Source: Lachnospiraceae bacterium (lineage in GTDB: Bacteria > Bacillota > Clostridia > Lachnospirales > Lachnospiraceae). Taken from it: DNA of 64,000 bases. A program made the translations under genes and the position numbers. Under the pieces are notes generated by a model. That model saw nothing but the letters and a program-made list of their open reading frames with translations, searched no databases and had not been told where the DNA came from. The stretch spans positions 1 through 64,000 of the forward strand of contig JAFZZY010000020.1 of the NCBI GenBank assembly GCA_017615545.1. The letters run 5' to 3'. Numbering within the stretch: position 1 is the first letter of the stretch; every line of letters starts with the position of its first letter. Below are positions 63,409-64,000 of this stretch, piece after piece.

Positions 63409-64000
63409 ATGGCTGCAACCATTGATAAAGAGAGTTTTAAAAAAGAGGTTCGGTCTGCCGTAAAGAGTTTATACCGGAGAAATCTGGAGGAAGCGACACC
63501 GCAGATGGTCTATCAGGCGGTGGCATACGCGATGAAGGAGGTCATCATTGACCGCTGGATCGCTACGCACAAAGAGTACGAGAAGCGGGACGTGAAGACC
63601 GTATACTACCTGTCCATGGAGTTTTTAATGGGACGTGCCCTGGGCAATATCATCATCAACCTCTGTGCGCAGAAAGAGGTCAAGGAGGCTCTGGATGAGC
63701 TGGGCTTTGACCTGAACGTGATCGAGGATCAGGAGCCGGATGCGGCGCTCGGTAACGGCGGTTTGGGCCGTCTCGCAGCGTGCTTCCTGGATTCGCTGGC
63801 AACGCTCGGTTACGCGGCTTACGGCGCCGGCATCCGTTACAAATACGGTATGTTCGCGCAGAAGATCGAAGACGGTTATCAGGTCGAGGTGCCGGATAAC
63901 TGGCTGAAGAACGGCAACCCGTTTGAGGTGCGCCGCCCCGAGTATGCCTGCGAGGTCCATTTCGAGGGTTATGTGCGCGTCGAGTACGACGAGACCGGCC
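63409..64000 (+). CDS. glgP: Glycogen/starch/alpha-glucan phosphorylase, N-terminal part (3' end outside window)
   Basis: 197 residues are visible. It starts MAATIDKESFKKEV and contains the family stretches YYLSMEFLMGRAL, EPDAALGNGGLGRLAACFLDS and YGAAGIRYKYG-like GAGIRYKYGMF, then DGYQVEVPDNWL. This is the glycosyltransferase family 35 N-terminus; the enzyme releases glucose-1-phosphate from glycogen using PLP, whose lysine lies beyond the window. RBS CGGAGGTG; 16 bases after ileS, so read-through from the T-box transcript is possible. Confidence 0.93.
   Translation, partial: MAATIDKESFKKEVRSAVKSLYRRNLEEATPQMVYQAVAYAMKEVIIDRWIATHKEYEKRDVKTVYYLSMEFLMGRALGNIIINLCAQKEVKEALDELGFDLNVIEDQEPDAALGNGGLGRLAACFLDSLATLGYAAYGAGIRYKYGMFAQKIEDGYQVEVPDNWLKNGNPFEVRRPEYACEVHFEGYVRVEYDETG

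Overview
The window reads as chromosome of an anaerobic Firmicute of class Clostridia, most likely Lachnospiraceae-like (inference). The evidence is a SCIFF ranthipeptide with its radical SAM maturase, the diaminopimelate aminotransferase DapL, GatCAB, a T-box leader in front of ileS, a relA - MBL hydrolase - hemZ - degV - hisS run, a serC-serA-DUF1015 run, and AGGAGG-type ribosome binding sites throughout. Every supported gene lies on the + strand. Most of the window is moderately high in GC; 52.8-59.8 kb is visibly AT-richer.

Layout. 1-5.65 kb: end of dTDP-rhamnose synthesis (rfbB fragment, rfbD), a VanZ-like protein, hisC, a CPA1 Na+/H+ antiporter and trkA. 5.7-17.3 kb: an accessory run of small stand-alone enzymes (an APH(3')-like phosphotransferase, a Nudix/P-loop fusion, GNAT acetyltransferases, a second phosphotransferase, HAD, DinB-like, TrmO, C_GCAxxG_C_C, DUF3137, methyltransferase, GrpB). 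It is interrupted at 10.01-10.35 and 14.82-15.11 kb by arrays of a 36-bp imperfect palindrome on a ~75-bp period. 17.3-23.8 kb: dapL, a 372-bp segment bounded by ~49-bp inverted repeats, gatCAB and a CorC/HlyC-type protein. 23.8-30.7 kb: SCIFF precursor and maturase, fused secDF, tgt, yajC and two poorly characterised genes. 30.7-40.7 kb: leuB-ilvD-ilvB, serC-serA-DUF1015, recJ. 40.7-52.8 kb: relA, MBL hydrolase, hemZ, degV, hisS, a membrane-anchored acidic-tailed protein, a beta-helix protein, a thioesterase, an AEC transporter and a small pyrophosphatase-like protein.

52.8-59.8 kb holds a ~3.46-kb cassette present twice in tandem. Each copy is a near-consensus promoter, a 139-residue exported protein, a solute-binding-like lipoprotein, a terminator, and a propeller-like lipoprotein. 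No permease or ATPase accompanies it. I do not recognise the 139-residue family, and this is the strongest candidate here for an undescribed exported system. The window ends with T-box-controlled ileS and the 5' part of a glycogen phosphorylase gene.

Most housekeeping genes sit in short operons with tight spacing or overlaps (gatCAB, serC-serA, VanZ-hisC). Near-consensus promoters with 17-nt spacers can be read for dapL, the SCIFF gene, leuB, relA, degV, both cassette copies and ileS. No tRNA, rRNA, CRISPR array, transposase or integrase gene was seen.
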